A DNA stretch of 64,000 nucleotides from Anthracocystis setariae (Eukaryota > Basidiomycota > Ustilaginomycetes > Ustilaginales > Ustilaginaceae), in NCBI GenBank assembly GCA_928724745.1, contig CAKMXJ010000003.1:1736001-1800000 (forward strand), given 5' to 3'. Of this stretch, positions 9,955 to 18,704 are shown piece by piece. Both the position numbers and the translations under genes were made by a program. The notes under the pieces are model-generated. The model had not been told where the DNA came from and searched no databases. It worked only from the letters and a program-made list of their open reading frames with translations. Numbering within the stretch: the first letter of the stretch is position 1; each line of letters starts with the position of its first letter.

Positions 9955-11925
9955 ATGTCACCGAAAGTTGGTTCACCTGCCTTTGCAAGAAAGAACAATT
10001 TCGACAAGTATTCGCTCACCGGTTTCTGGGACTATCATGCGGATGTCGACCGCACCGAGGTTGATGATAGCTGGTTCGAACCCAACTTTCGATCCAACTC
10101 CCACAAAATGATCATCGTGCCTTTCAGTCCCGAGACTCCCGCATCAGACATTCATGACCTCCGTGCATATGACCTCATATGGTATCGTAGAGAGATTGAC
10201 TGGGACCGAGTACCCATCACATGTAAAGGTCCCAGTGACGATGACAGCCTTTACTTTATCCATTTCGAAGCTGTCGACTACGAGTGTGACGTTTGGGTCC
10301 AGGGTGAGAAGGTCGGCACCCATATCGGAGGTCAGACCTCGTTTTCTTTCGAAATCACCAAACATGTTCAGGCTTTTGATGGGGCAGCTTTCGATGGTGC
10401 AAGAGCTAGAAAGTTGGTCATTGTGGTCCGCGTCAAAGATTCTTCCCAGGACATGTCGCAACCGCGGGGAAAGCAGTACTGGAAGCAGGACCCCCAGGGT
10501 AGAGCCAAACCCGAGAGCATCTTCTACACGCCCACCACAGGCATCTGGCAGGATGTGTGGATTGAGGCATGCCCACGGAATCACATCAGCAGCGTTCACT
10601 TTGTTCCAGACATTGATGCTGGAACGGTGCGTGCTGACGTTGATGTGAACCTAGCGTTTCTGAATTCTTCCGAATCCTACAGAACAAGGCCCGACTTTTG
10701 GATATCCTTGACCGTCAAACTTCGAGGTAGATTCATATCAAACTGCAAAACTTTGGTCAGTCCACAAACCAGGACTTGCTCGGCTGTTATCAACGTCAAG
10801 CAAGCTGGCATGCAGCCCGAAGGAAGTCTGCGCAAAACCCTCATTACCCCTGGAGTGCTTCCGCCCGAAGTCAACCGCGATCGATGGGACAATGGGCTTG
10901 CGCTCTGGTTTCCGGAGTGTCCGAGCCTGTACGACGTCGAACTGCGTCTAATCGGTCCGAGCAACAATCAGATCGATCTTGTGCACAGCTACTTTGGTAT
11001 GCGCAAGGTATCGATTGACGAGCAGGGACGATTCTGTCTCAACAATCGGGTCTACTTTCAGAAACTCATCCTTAATCAAGGCTATTGGCCCGACGGTGGT
11101 CTCAGCGCGCCGGGGTACGATTCGTTTGAAACCGAAATCAAGCAGATCAAGGAGATGGGCTTCAATGGGGTCCGAATGCATCAAAAGGTAGAATCGCCAG
11201 AGTTTCTGTACGAGGCGGATCGACTCGGCCTGCTGGTGTGGGGAGAGATGGCGAATGCGTACGAATTTAGCACCAAGTATATCGAGCGCTTTACCAAGGA
11301 ATGGATCGACGTGGTCAAACGTGACATGTCACATCCATGCATCGTCGTTTGGGTTCCCATCAACGAGTCTTGGGGCGTACCTGCACTCAACATGTCGACT
11401 CAGCAAAGATCGCACCTCATGTCGCTCTACCACCTCACCAAAGCGCTCGATCCTACCCGACCTGTCATTGACAATGATGGTTGGCAACACGTCGAGACGG
11501 ACATGATCACTGTGCACGACTATCGAAGTGCACCTGAGCTCGAGGATGGATTCAAGGATCGCGAATCTGCCCTCTCGGAGCGTGTCACTGGCTACCCGGT
11601 CCTGCTGCCTCCGCTGTCGACCAACGAGAAGCGACACAAGCTGCCGATCCTGTGCACCGAGTTCGGTGGACTAGCTCTCAAGACAGATAACGTTCTGACC
11701 ACCGCCGATGGCGTTGATTGGGGCTATGCAAATGCATCCTCGCAGGAAGACTTCCTGCACCAGTTTGAAGCGCTGGTCAAGGCTCTCACCAGATCCAAGC
11801 TCGTCCAAGGCTTCTGCTACACTCAATTCACCGACGTGGAGCAAGAAGTCAATGGCCTCTTGACCAAGGAGCGCAAGTTCAAGATCAATCCAGCAAAGAT
11901 CAAGGCTATCCTCGATGCCATTTAG
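9955..11925 (+). CDS. Glycoside hydrolase family 2 protein
   Basis: Predicted retaining beta-glycosidase (the family includes beta-galactosidase, beta-glucuronidase and beta-mannosidase). The intronless 656-residue protein shows an N-terminal jelly-roll sugar-binding region (FWDYHADVDRTEVDDSWFEP; WYRREIDW; VWVQGEKVG), an immunoglobulin-like middle part and a C-terminal TIM barrel. The acid/base candidate is Glu471 in PINESWG and the nucleophile candidate is Glu569 in CTEFGG; both are intact. No signal peptide is evident, which suggests a cytoplasmic enzyme acting on imported oligosaccharides or glycosides. The ATG at 9955 is the first in-frame ATG next to conserved sequence; the open frame extends upstream without similarity. 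Substrate is unknown. Confidence 0.9.
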   Translation: MSPKVGSPAFARKNNFDKYSLTGFWDYHADVDRTEVDDSWFEPNFRSNSHKMIIVPFSPETPASDIHDLRAYDLIWYRREIDWDRVPITCKGPSDDDSLYFIHFEAVDYECDVWVQGEKVGTHIGGQTSFSFEITKHVQAFDGAAFDGARARKLVIVVRVKDSSQDMSQPRGKQYWKQDPQGRAKPESIFYTPTTGIWQDVWIEACPRNHISSVHFVPDIDAGTVRADVDVNLAFLNSSESYRTRPDFWISLTVKLRGRFISNCKTLVSPQTRTCSAVINVKQAGMQPEGSLRKTLITPGVLPPEVNRDRWDNGLALWFPECPSLYDVELRLIGPSNNQIDLVHSYFGMRKVSIDEQGRFCLNNRVYFQKLILNQGYWPDGGLSAPGYDSFETEIKQIKEMGFNGVRMHQKVESPEFLYEADRLGLLVWGEMANAYEFSTKYIERFTKEWIDVVKRDMSHPCIVVWVPINESWGVPALNMSTQQRSHLMSLYHLTKALDPTRPVIDNDGWQHVETDMITVHDYRSAPELEDGFKDRESALSERVTGYPVLLPPLSTNEKRHKLPILCTEFGGLALKTDNVLTTADGVDWGYANASSQEDFLHQFEALVKALTRSKLVQGFCYTQFTDVEQEVNGLLTKERKFKINPAKIKAILDAI

Positions 11926-12165
11926 CCTTCAAAGTTGATCGTTGATGTCAATATTTCTCCTCCAACGCCAATCGAAGCCCTGGTGCGAAGCAGCGAGATC
12001 GAAAGAATCAATAAATGATAATGAGAATCAGGATTGTGAAGGAGCAGTCTGGGCTGGGGACCCTATGTACAGATGTTTGAAATAGAGAATGAAGAGGAGC
12101 TGAATCCACGAACGATTCACGTCGGCGATAACGAATGAATGAGAGTGACTGTGACGATATAGCTT

Positions 12166-13647
12166 TTAAGCCTCGAGCTTGTTGTCTTGGGGCTTGGTCT
12201 GATCGTCGTCGACGTCGTTCAGGCTGGATTTGGCCAAAAGCTTGTCGACCTTTTCGATGTTTTCCTTGGTGACGCGAGCCTGGTTGCTGACAAAGTACTG
12301 TTTTTTGAGCTTGAGGTTTTCGACGACTCTGGTTACGTCGGCGGCGTTGGTGGGTGGGGGGATGCTGAGAGCGAGCAGAGCCGAAAGGTGTCCAAGCGGC
12401 ACATTGAGCTTTGCCTCACCAGCCGAAGCTGAAGCCACATTCTCATCCGCATTAAGATCGAGCGGAGTACCACGACCCTTCCTAGCCCGATTCTGCTTCT
12501 TACCCTTTCCGGCAAAGTAAGTCTCTTCATCCTCGTCCTTCTTCAACAGCTTGGCACCCTTGGGAACCATAGCCTCCTGATTCACCTGCCTCAAGTTCAA
12601 AGCCTTGCCTGCAACGACCTTACCGTTGGTAACGTCGGTCTTGTCCTCGGTGGTGGCGGATCCCTTGGAGAAGTAGTTGATCAGCACGTTGCAGTCCTCG
12701 ATCTCCTTGGCGAATGCGGGCAGCGCGGCTTCCTCGCGCAGTTGCTGTTCGTGTTCCTTCCTCTTTTCCTTCTCGATGGCTTCGCGTTCCTCCTTGTGAC
12801 GCTGCACGCGCTTCTCGCGTTCGGCGTTGAGCTTGGCGTAGAACGTATCGTTGGCCGCACGGAACGCTGCCTGACGATCGCGACGAGTCTGGTACAGCGC
12901 ATCGAGCTTGGCACTCAACTGGGTTCGCTGATCCAACAACTTGCCGCGAGAACCGGCTTGCTTGTCCTGCTCGGCCTGAATCGCATCGAGCTCGGTCTTG
13001 ATGTCATCGTATCGCTTGTTGAGCGCCTTGGCCTCGGGAGAATCGAGCGTAGCTTTGAGCGCATCCACCTTGGCTCGGTCGGCATCGATGGAGCTCTGAA
13101 TCGTGTCAAAGTTCTCGACCACCTTCCTGTTTTTCTTGAGCTGCGAGATTTCGGACAAGGCCTTCTTCTCGTCGACCAATTTCATGGAGCCGGATTCGAC
13201 CAGGTCCTCGAGCCTGTTGATGCGCGCATCGACGTCGGCGGCGGACTTGAAGGGCGTTTTGGACTTGGCATGCTGAAGGTCCTTGATCTTCTTGGCGATG
13301 GTCTCTTGCAGACTTCGCAGGTCTTCGAGCGTCTTTCCACGAGCGCCCTTGGAGCCGGCTTGCTGGTTGCGCAACTGATCGAGCTCGGCACGCAGCGCAG
13401 CACGACGAATGCCAGCGGGCGAGTCCTTCGAGGGGCCAGCACCGGAGAGGAGCGAACGGACCTGGTTGAGTTCCTTTTGGGTGGCTTCGATGGATTTGGC
13501 GAGCTTGTCGAGTTCGGCCTGGTTGGCGGCGGCGTCGGGCTTGCCTCCAGCGAGTTTGGCGATCTCGACAGCGTCCGGGTTGCCCGCGGGACGCTCGTGC
13601 GTCTTGGGTTCGGTGGTGCCGTTGGTGGTGGTGGTGGTGTCAGCCAT
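12166..13647 (-). CDS. BFR1: Bfr1-like nuclear segregation / mRNP protein
   Basis: Homolog of yeast Bfr1, an mRNP component associated with ER-bound polysomes and linked to secretion and ploidy control. The 493-residue intronless protein is almost entirely charged alpha-helix: a Thr-rich N-terminus, then long coiled coil over about residues 40-330 rich in Lys, Glu, Gln and Ala, with the family features of LDQLRNQQ, an INRLEDLVESGSMKLVDEKKAL-type segment and KRYDDIK. A C-terminal low-complexity Lys/Arg patch (GKKQNRARKGR) and a short helical end follow. Family assignment is by overall pattern and the INRLE...LVDEKK region; function is by orthology only. Confidence 0.85.
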   Translation of the reverse strand: MADTTTTTNGTTEPKTHERPAGNPDAVEIAKLAGGKPDAAANQAELDKLAKSIEATQKELNQVRSLLSGAGPSKDSPAGIRRAALRAELDQLRNQQAGSKGARGKTLEDLRSLQETIAKKIKDLQHAKSKTPFKSAADVDARINRLEDLVESGSMKLVDEKKALSEISQLKKNRKVVENFDTIQSSIDADRAKVDALKATLDSPEAKALNKRYDDIKTELDAIQAEQDKQAGSRGKLLDQRTQLSAKLDALYQTRRDRQAAFRAANDTFYAKLNAEREKRVQRHKEEREAIEKEKRKEHEQQLREEAALPAFAKEIEDCNVLINYFSKGSATTEDKTDVTNGKVVAGKALNLRQVNQEAMVPKGAKLLKKDEDEETYFAGKGKKQNRARKGRGTPLDLNADENVASASAGEAKLNVPLGHLSALLALSIPPPTNAADVTRVVENLKLKKQYFVSNQARVTKENIEKVDKLLAKSSLNDVDDDQTKPQDNKLEA

Positions 13648-13963
13648 TTTCGACGAACCGTTCTACGAGAGGAAACCGAGAGTGGGATTGCGGGGATGGT
13701 GTGGTGGAAGAAGATCGAGACGGAGATGGATCCGCGAATGAGCGGGATTCAAAGGCACACACATACCCACAGACCCACAGACTCACAGACACACAGACAC
13801 ACACTTGGAGAGTCTAATTGGCAACGGCAACGGCAACGGCAGCGGCGGCAGCTTGGGTTGGCTTCACACGCTCGAGGGCACAGACAGGTGCCCAACTGTG
13901 AGGTGCCAAGTGCCAAGTGCCAAGTGCCAAGTGCCTGATTGGGCAGCGTGGCCGCAAAAACAA

Positions 13964-13995
<32 letters not shown>

Positions 13996-14251
13996 TCCAA
14001 CTTGAGAAGCTTTTTCGCGCCTTCCACGTATGATTCCCCCACAATTTTATTCCCAAAGTTTGTTAGAAAAGCAATGCTCACACTCAAGAATACTCGCCTC
14101 GATCGCTTTGCGGTTGCCGCGGGCCGCGCTTAGCTTTGCTCTCAAATTGACCGTGCATTCTTTCAGCTTGCGAAACTATCCGATCGTCTCATCACCTCCA
14201 TCACCCCAATCTCCTTCAAAACCCATCTCATTTCGCAGCAAGAGTTACACT
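13648..14251. promoter_or_regulatory. Divergent promoter region between Bfr1-like and TMEM14 genes, repeat-rich
   Basis: Holds two promoters and a remarkable density of short tandem repeats: CA-rich units at 13758-13803, GGCAAC hexamers near 13819-13842, a GTGCCAA heptamer array at 13903-13935 and CTG/CTT triplets near 13968-13996. No gene is supported. Confidence 0.6.
13903..13935 (+). repeat. Heptamer tandem repeat (GTGCCAA)
   Basis: Four perfect GTGCCAA units followed by a partial fifth, between divergent genes. Confidence 0.95.
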
Positions 14252-14748
14252 ATGTCCGAACATCCCGCATTCACTATGGCCGGCGTCTGTGCTGTTGGCG
14301 GTATCATCGGCTTCGCCAGTACGTCCTCTAACCACCTTGCTTGAAAAGAGGTCCACCCCTGTACTCACCCGCATATCCTCCTCGCCATTCCTTGAACCCT
14401 CACAGGAACCCGCTCAATTCCCTCCATTGCTGCCGGTGTGGGAGTGGGCGCACTGTACGCCCTCGCTGGAAGCCGTATCAAGAACGGTGGCGATCTCGGC
14501 TACGAAATCGCTACCGGCGCCAGTGCCCTCCTCTTGGCAAGCAGTGCACCCAGACTCCGAATGGGCCCCGTCCCACTCGCACTCACCATTACTTCTTCTC
14601 TCGCTCTTGCTTACTACGCAAAGAAGGTACGTTTTTCACCACTACCACTCCACATACATACACTCCCAAAACAAGCAATACCTAACAATTCACCCTTTCT
14701 CGAACTCAACCTTCGCCGCCCCAACAGGTCTACGACTTCCGACAGTGA
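14252..14748 (+). CDS. TMEM14 (UPF0136) family membrane protein, 3 exons
   Basis: Small membrane protein; animal relatives sit in the mitochondrial inner membrane. Exons are 14252-14318, 14406-14626 and 14728-14748; introns start GTACGT and end CACAG or CAACAG. The spliced protein is 102 residues. It shows the family layout: Gly-rich helix (GVCAVGGIIGFA), a conserved S-I-P-S-x-A-A-G turn, then two more hydrophobic helices (GVGALYALAG, ALTITSSLALAYYAKK). The last exon codes for only six residues (VYDFRQ), so simple ORF reading would miss it. Function in fungi is not established. Confidence 0.88.
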
Positions 14749-14894
14749 TCTAGCTTCCTTCCACACTGACAATAACCAAAGTAACTCGAGCTATCCCGCG
14801 CCATTCTAATACCACCCTTCTGCCAACCCACCTTCAAGTAGCAGGTGACCTGCTTATCAGCCGAGACAAATCCTAACCATAGCCTTCTCGCAGC

Positions 14895-14925
<31 letters not shown>

Positions 14926-15107
14926 TCTCTCTCTCTCACAAGCAACATGTTGTGGGCAAGATTCAATTGAAAGCCGACAAAGTGTCCATGCGCCAAGTCA
15001 AGAGCACATTGTTGCAAGGAATGCAGTTCTGTGCTGTAAGCGCACACCAGAACGCAAGAATTGTCAGAATTCTGCATCTTGTGTAAGTTTTGACTCCATC
15101 CCATCAC
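14749..15107. other. Convergent spacer with a CA/CT microsatellite
   Basis: Shared 3' region of the TMEM14 gene and the minus-strand membrane protein. It holds (CA)13 at 14897-14922 followed directly by (CT)7 to 14936. Nothing else is seen. Confidence 0.7.
14897..14936 (+). repeat. Compound microsatellite (CA)13(CT)7
   Basis: Perfect dinucleotide tracts abutting each other in a spacer between converging genes. Confidence 0.95.
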
Positions 15108-16748
15108 CTACGACCGCCTTGGCTGGCTTGGGCTCGATGCATTGGCCAGCGCAGCGCTGCCGCTTCCACTTGCAGTCCCACGACCACTGGTACCGTTCGG
15201 CCCGTTCTGCAGCCAACCGCCGTATTCAGGTGGCAATTCGTCCATCACCTCCTCGTCTTCGGTATCGCTCGACGGTTGCGGTAACGAGCCTCCATCCGTA
15301 TGCTGTACCACCCTACGCCGCGCCCTTGCATCCCTCCGAGCCTGGTTGGCTGCCTCTTGTTCTTTGCTCGGCAAGGCTTCCGCCGAATGCAATACTGCAG
15401 TAGAGCCGGACGCAAATGCGGCTTCCGCGTCGTTCCCAGAGCCTGCGCCTCGGGATAACAAGAGATTCGAACTCGACTGCGAGTGCATCGATGCATGACT
15501 TGGACGAAGCGGGTGATCATCGACGGGCGAGACACCTGCAGAAGACGAACCAGCTGCATTCAGAAATTCTCCGTAGCTGGTAGTGATTGAGTGAGGAGAA
15601 GTCATTTCGAGCGACTGGCCATAGCGGCCGTCTGACGAGCGCGTTTGCTGTCGCCTTGGGTCGTAGACGAAAGGTGAAACAGCATACGTCGAGCTTGCCT
15701 CTCCTTCTCCCTGAGCTGGATAGTGTCCAAATCTGCCGGTTGGATCGACGGCCGCCCACTCATCGTCATCGCCATCGAGATCGACGAAGCGCACTTCTTC
15801 GTTTCGCGCCAGATCTCGCTTTGTCTTCTGCCTCTTGCGGTAGAGTAGGTACGCTGCTAGGCAACCAATCGCAACGGCTACTGCAATGGCGCCTCCGATC
15901 ACACCTCCAGCGAGTGCACCCGTGGATCTGTGGCTCGAGCTTGCTGAACCCAAAGAGGAGATGGCGCCCGGCAGATTGGCAAAAGTAGCAACCTGCGATG
16001 GCATTGGAAGCGGATTTGACATCTGAGCTTGCAGGCGGTAACCCTCGGCAAGACAGGCTGGGGTAAGGGTAGAGGGCCCGACCGTGTAAATCTCAGAAGC
16101 ACCACCACTTCCAGGCCCCGAAGCGTCGCTGAGTACAGTTTGGAACTGCGTACCTTGAGGAAAGGGAACCAAGGTAAGGTAGTTGAAGTTGGATATGTTG
16201 AGAGTGTACGTGTCTGGAACTTGCACCGACCTGGCCGGACCGCCTAGAGGGATGAAACTGATGGTGAACGGCTTCGTTCCTCTTGTGCCGATGTTGTAAA
16301 AGTTGACGGCGCCACATTGAACCATGGAGCCATTCTTGGGATCAGCGGCATAGGTGAAAGCGGCACTGCCGGTGTAAGCAGGGCAGTTGGACGACGATTC
16401 TGGCGGCGTTGCAATGCCGAGCGTCTGGGTAGTATTGCCATCGCCGTTGGAGTTGGCGACGGAAACGGTGTATGTCGTGAAGCCAGCCGAGGGTGGAGGG
16501 ACAAGATACTGGAAGGTGATTTGATCGGAGCCTGGCTGATAGTCGCTATCAATCTTATAGGTTTGGACGAAGCCATGGTTGGCAACAATCCAGACGGTAT
16601 ATGGAAAATCAAACGACCTAGCCCTCCAGGTGACGTTGAGCGGAGTGCACTGCTGCGAGACAGTGTGACTGATCGGGAAGGCGGTGGCGGGCGTTGGCAG
16701 GCGTAAGCACACCACTAGAGTCAGCACTGTCACGTACAGCGACCACAT
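15108..16748 (-). CDS. Type I membrane protein with secreted Ser/Thr-rich ectodomain (unrecognised)
   Basis: No recognised family. The intronless 546-residue protein has a signal peptide (about 1-23, ending PATA), an ectodomain with six Cys, several N-x-S/T sites and beta-rich segments repeated in style (two modules of about 100 residues around FTYTVS-like strands), a Ser-rich stalk, a single transmembrane helix at about 279-303 (Gly/Ala/Val-rich, followed by RKRQ), and a 240-residue cytoplasmic tail rich in Ser, Ala and acidic residues. The layout resembles fungal cell-surface sensors of the Mid2/Wsc type and basidiomycete membrane proteins of unknown role. A wall or surface sensor function is inference. 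Confidence 0.75.
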   Translation of the reverse strand: MWSLYVTVLTLVVCLRLPTPATAFPISHTVSQQCTPLNVTWRARSFDFPYTVWIVANHGFVQTYKIDSDYQPGSDQITFQYLVPPPSAGFTTYTVSVANSNGDGNTTQTLGIATPPESSSNCPAYTGSAAFTYAADPKNGSMVQCGAVNFYNIGTRGTKPFTISFIPLGGPARSVQVPDTYTLNISNFNYLTLVPFPQGTQFQTVLSDASGPGSGGASEIYTVGPSTLTPACLAEGYRLQAQMSNPLPMPSQVATFANLPGAISSLGSASSSHRSTGALAGGVIGGAIAVAVAIGCLAAYLLYRKRQKTKRDLARNEEVRFVDLDGDDDEWAAVDPTGRFGHYPAQGEGEASSTYAVSPFVYDPRRQQTRSSDGRYGQSLEMTSPHSITTSYGEFLNAAGSSSAGVSPVDDHPLRPSHASMHSQSSSNLLLSRGAGSGNDAEAAFASGSTAVLHSAEALPSKEQEAANQARRDARARRRVVQHTDGGSLPQPSSDTEDEEVMDELPPEYGGWLQNGPNGTSGRGTASGSGSAALANASSPSQPRRS

Positions 16749-17803
16749 GTCGACTTGTTACTGTGACCGAAGGACGTGCACTTCTTCAATGATGATGGTG
16801 GCGTCCGACGCAATCGCTGGATGGAGTCGGGAACTTTCTTGGTGGAAGAGGAGATATTTCAGCTGGGCGATGCTCTTCCGATGAGCATGGCTGACGCCTG
16901 CCAAGGTAAGGTGGCGTCGTGGTGGAGAACAGATTCGGAACGAAAAAATGGAGCAAATAGTGGTGGCTAAACGGGTGTAGGCGACGATCAAAGGCGACCA
17001 AGCTTGACTTAGCGCTATCGGCTTGTGCGGCTGGGCGAGTAGTTCAAGAAGTGTGAGGGTTTGGCTTAGGATGAAGCAACAACGGTCTAGCCGTAAAAGG
17101 AGCGCAAGATGGAAAGAGTGACAAACTGTAGACTTTGTGGAGTGGAGGAAGTGACTGAAGTCGTCTTTCGGATCAGCCGACAGAAGTAGAGGAGTCGCCC
17201 TTGACAAGACGTCAAGAACGGTGGACAGATTGAGGGAGTGGGAGGGTACTAGAAGAGGGTATGGTGGTAGTGCGCTGGGTGTCGAGGTAGCTCAGCTGCT
17301 TGCTATAAACCTCATTTCGAGCCCTGAGCTATGAATTTGGTCGAATGAATGAAGATGGCGGTGAGGGAGCACGACGCTATGCGAGGTGGACTTCTTGCAC
17401 ACACACACGCATTCAAGGTGCATCGGCAGAGCCGTTGGGCTGAGCTCTTCGCACCCTTAGACTTTCTTTTCTGTCTGTCTGATCAACACTAACTTCAGAC
17501 ACTCGGAGTGCAAATCACAATTGCTTCAAAGCTTCTTGGCCAGAGGTAATTGTAAGTTTCAACGTGAGGTTGGCAATCTGCCCCGCTCCATCCGACGGCT
17601 TGCATGAGTCCGAGAGAAAGAGGAATCAGAGGGGAAAAAAAGGGGCTAGCCACGGCAGACGAGCTAAAAAAAGTGCGTCCCAAAACTTCTTGGCCCTATA
17701 CCACTTTAGCCTGTGCACCTTTGAACAGCTGAGATCGAAATCCACTGCTTTGCCGCCAACACGCAGCATATAGCATATACAGTACTGGATTCTAGAAAAC
17801 TGT

Positions 17804-17848
<45 letters not shown>

Positions 17849-18704
17849 GATGAGTGAGACGTGTGTCTCCAAGAGTGTTGTTCTCGCCCGATTTCGATTC
17901 TAATCTTGCCAACACCCCCCCCCCTTTCCCCTTGTTTTCCTGTCTGTGACCCATTCACTGTGTTTGAAGGGTTGCGCCAGTACAGCTGCTTCATACGTTC
18001 AAAGCAAGGGCTCAGAGTACGCTGTAGTATCTGCAGTACAATCGCACAATCCCACATGTCGGTGTCTTTGCCCTCAAAGGCGGTCACCCTGCGTTGATCT
18101 GAATGCCATCATCGCATGCAAGCAGCATCGATCTGCATCAAGCCAAACATTTGCCGCAAGCACCGGCACCAACTTCGGATAACTCGAGGTGCATGAACAA
18201 CCTCACATTTTCTCGTTGTTCTACGTATTGTATCTGCAGAATTTCAACAAATTCAAGTTGCACGCTGGCAAATCACTTCTTCCAATCGGAAGGCACCAAA
18301 ACACCTCACGATGACGGCACCACTGCGCTACCAGCGTCAGTCGGTACAAGTCTATACAGTGCAGCGCAGTTCAAATCAGTTCAGTACAAGCAACGGCGTA
18401 TGCAGGGTTTCACACACAAGGCGGTGCGAAGCGCAACTCCACCGACAAAATACAGTGTAGCCCTTGCAACCTCGGCACCGCTTCCGAATCTCGACGAACT
18501 ACAATGCGCCATTTTCGCCGTTCACAGTGTATTAATGATGAGGATTCGGACCATGCATGTACTCAGACCGGCTGAAACTAACAACTTTGACGTCGGTTGA
18601 AAAGTATGGCATCGATATTGCGAATGGGAATAGGGCTCTGTTGATGTCAGCGGCAACGTGCGAGATCTCGAACAAGCGATCCACTTGCTCTCTAAACCCC
18701 AGCA
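16749..18704. other. 2 kb spacer: membrane-protein promoter and CSN4 downstream region
   Basis: Both neighbours are on the minus strand. No gene supported. Contents: a short CA repeat near 17398, a 37-base T run at 17808-17844, and copies of the GTACAGTAC-type motif near 17776, 17978, 18019-18041 and 18350-18398. One open frame codes poly-Lys through the T run and is an artefact. Confidence 0.6.
17808..17844 (+). repeat. Poly(T) homopolymer, 37 nt
   Basis: Uninterrupted 37 T on the plus strand (poly-A on the minus strand). It is the longest homopolymer in the window. Length may be affected by assembly. It could mark the A-tail of a minus-strand retroposed sequence or be plain slippage. Confidence 0.95.

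Noticed and set aside
12742..13938. 398-codon plus-strand open frame opposite BFR1
   Set aside because: Antisense shadow that runs into tandem-repeat DNA and translates the repeats.
17283..17330. GTAGCTCAGCTGC A-box-like sequence
   Set aside because: No proper B-box or acceptor pairing could be found downstream.
17626..18087. Minus-strand frame coding poly-Lys
   Set aside because: Produced by translation of the 37-base T tract; no conserved sequence.
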